From Salegentibacter salarius (GTDB taxonomy: Bacteria; Bacteroidota; Bacteroidia; Flavobacteriales; Flavobacteriaceae): DNA of 64,000 nucleotides. The stretch lies in assembly GCF_900168265.1 (NCBI RefSeq), contig NZ_FVZF01000001.1, positions 241,873-305,872 on the forward strand, read 5' to 3'. The position numbers were made by a program, and so were the translations under genes. Under the pieces are notes generated by a model. It ran no database searches. It saw only the letters and a list, made by a program, of their open reading frames with translations, and was not told the DNA's origin. Shown in pieces: positions 63,119 through 64,000 of the stretch. The stretch's first letter is position 1. Each line of letters begins with the position of its first letter.

Positions 63119-63919
63119 TTATGCGCTTTTTTGGATCATAAAATCAAATTCAATATGCGTTCCTTGATCATTGCGTTCTCTCATCTTCCCATTTAGTTGC
63201 AGGGTAAGTAATTGTACCAATTGCGATCCGAAACCTGTGCCTCTAGGAGCAAGTCCTGCTGTTTTCCCAATACCATTATCTGTCACCTCCAGTCTTAAAT
63301 TTTGATTACTGCTTTTTTCCAGACTTATATTGATAACGCCCTGTTGCTGTTTTGGAAATGCATACTTAAGGGCATTAGTGAGCAGCTCATTCACAATAAG
63401 GCCAATGGGAACGGCTGTATCAATATCTAGTTCCAGGTTATCCATAGCGCATTCAATTTTTACCCGCTCTTCTGCATTGAAGCTGTCGAGAATGCCTTCA
63501 CCCAGGTTGAGGAAGTAATCCTTCATTTCAATACTTCCCAGATTTGTACCTTGATATAATTTTTGATGAATAATGCCCAATTGTACCCTATTTTGGCTGG
63601 CAATCATGGCATCTTTAGTTGCAGGGTCATCTATTTGAGCCGACTGCAAGGCAATCAGGCTTTTTACCATTTCTAAATTATTCTTGACACGATGATGTAT
63701 TTCTTTAAGTAGCAATTCGTTTTCTGCATTGCGTTGATCAAGCAACACATTTTTTTCGGCTAACTCTCCATTTAATGCTCTTAACTTTTGATTACTAGTT
63801 TGTTTAAGTCTATAATTACGATACAATAGGGCGAGCAATAAGGCACCAATAATTAAGGCAACAGTATAAATAGTTTGTTGTTGTTGATTAGCAGCAAGCT
63901 CTTTATGAAGAACCCCCAT
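63119..63919 (-). CDS. Sensor histidine kinase, HisKA_2/HATPase, short N-terminus
   Basis: This 266-residue kinase has one membrane span near the start (about residues 17-33, IYTVALIIGALLLALLY), a coiled coil, and a HisKA_2 domain with the phospho-acceptor His in LLKEIHHRVKNNLEMV. The HATPase domain has NELLTNALKYAFP, DNGIGKT and GFGSQLVQLL. Related flavobacterial kinases usually have several hundred residues of TPR sensor domain before the span. Here an in-frame TAA lies 2 codons upstream of the ATG, so the sensor part is missing or encoded in a broken upstream frame beyond the window. No partner regulator is adjacent. Confidence 0.8.
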   Translation of the reverse strand: MGVLHKELAANQQQQTIYTVALIIGALLLALLYRNYRLKQTSNQKLRALNGELAEKNVLLDQRNAENELLLKEIHHRVKNNLEMVKSLIALQSAQIDDPATKDAMIASQNRVQLGIIHQKLYQGTNLGSIEMKDYFLNLGEGILDSFNAEERVKIECAMDNLELDIDTAVPIGLIVNELLTNALKYAFPKQQQGVINISLEKSSNQNLRLEVTDNGIGKTAGLAPRGTGFGSQLVQLLTLQLNGKMRERNDQGTHIEFDFMIQKSA

Positions 63920-64000
63920 TTGTTAGGACAGCTTAGCTGTTAAATTAAGTTCTATTTTTCATTTTTTAAGCAGCTTTTCTATCTTGTTGCAAATATCGAT

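Noticed and set aside
1..64000. CRISPR arrays, insertion sequences, integrases or prophage genes.
   Set aside because: No regularly spaced direct repeats, transposase motifs or phage structural genes were found on either strand.

Overview
The window looks like a piece of chromosome from a marine-type member of the family Flavobacteriaceae (Bacteroidota). The DNA is AT-rich. Several short upstream regions carry the Bacteroidota -7 promoter motif TAnnTTTG. The gene orders and gene forms are typical of that group: a CzcA-type pump fused to a TolC domain, parA-parB-DUF5683-dapB-lepB-WbqC, mutL followed by two rhomboids, a two-subunit methylmalonyl-CoA mutase, and a long signal peptidase I. The genus is not resolved; similarity to the Zunongwangia/Salegentibacter/Christiangramia group is an impression only. 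Most of the window is core chromosome. No phage, plasmid, insertion sequence or CRISPR array was seen.

Layout. 1-2233 (minus): the three inner-membrane genes of an Mla-type lipid transporter, with the MlaD gene cut by the window edge. 2568-10975 (plus): a sensory island with a CheB-CheR-PAS-histidine kinase fusion, a bacteriophytochrome kinase, a GH16 lipoprotein glucanase that appears to interrupt the locus, a decayed histidine-kinase tail, a response regulator and a heme oxygenase that would supply biliverdin to the phytochrome. 11042-14639 (minus): a DUF3037/HipA-like kinase pair, then a pseudouridine synthase, DUF721, a small lipoprotein and recF. 14786-21014 (plus): a TPR protein, ribH, and a tight run of small membrane protein, mutL, two rhomboids and an EEP-family hydrolase. 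21004-26396 (minus): WbqC, lepB, dapB, DUF5683, parB and parA.

26546-36396 (minus): M16 protease, dienoyl-CoA reductase-like SDR, both methylmalonyl-CoA mutase subunits, an FtsB/DivIC-like protein, uridine kinase and a lipoprotein sugar dehydrogenase. 36473-36766: tRNA-Pro(UGG) with a promoter, a long palindrome-rich leader and a terminator. 36802-42300 (minus): a heavy-metal RND efflux adaptor and a pump-TolC fusion. 42695-48705: a small acidic protein, aroB, proline dehydrogenase, YebC, pterin dehydratase, an SDR and gcvT. 49105-59481: the NAD(P)HX repair enzyme, hutH, a small conserved protein, clpC, gyrA and a TPR protein. 59609-64000: an FAD amine oxidase-like protein, an SDR, two small unknown proteins and a short HisKA_2 sensor kinase.

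The items most worth a second look are: the phytochrome/heme-oxygenase/CheBR island with its kinase scar; an intergenic repeat sitting exactly inside the loop of a 15-bp terminator stem between proline dehydrogenase and yebC; the palindrome-rich tRNA-Pro leader containing an apparent broken copy of the tRNA 5' half; the HipA-like/DUF3037 pair; and an internal export-signal-like segment at the joint of the pump-TolC fusion. All calls were made by reading the sequence, without database searches.
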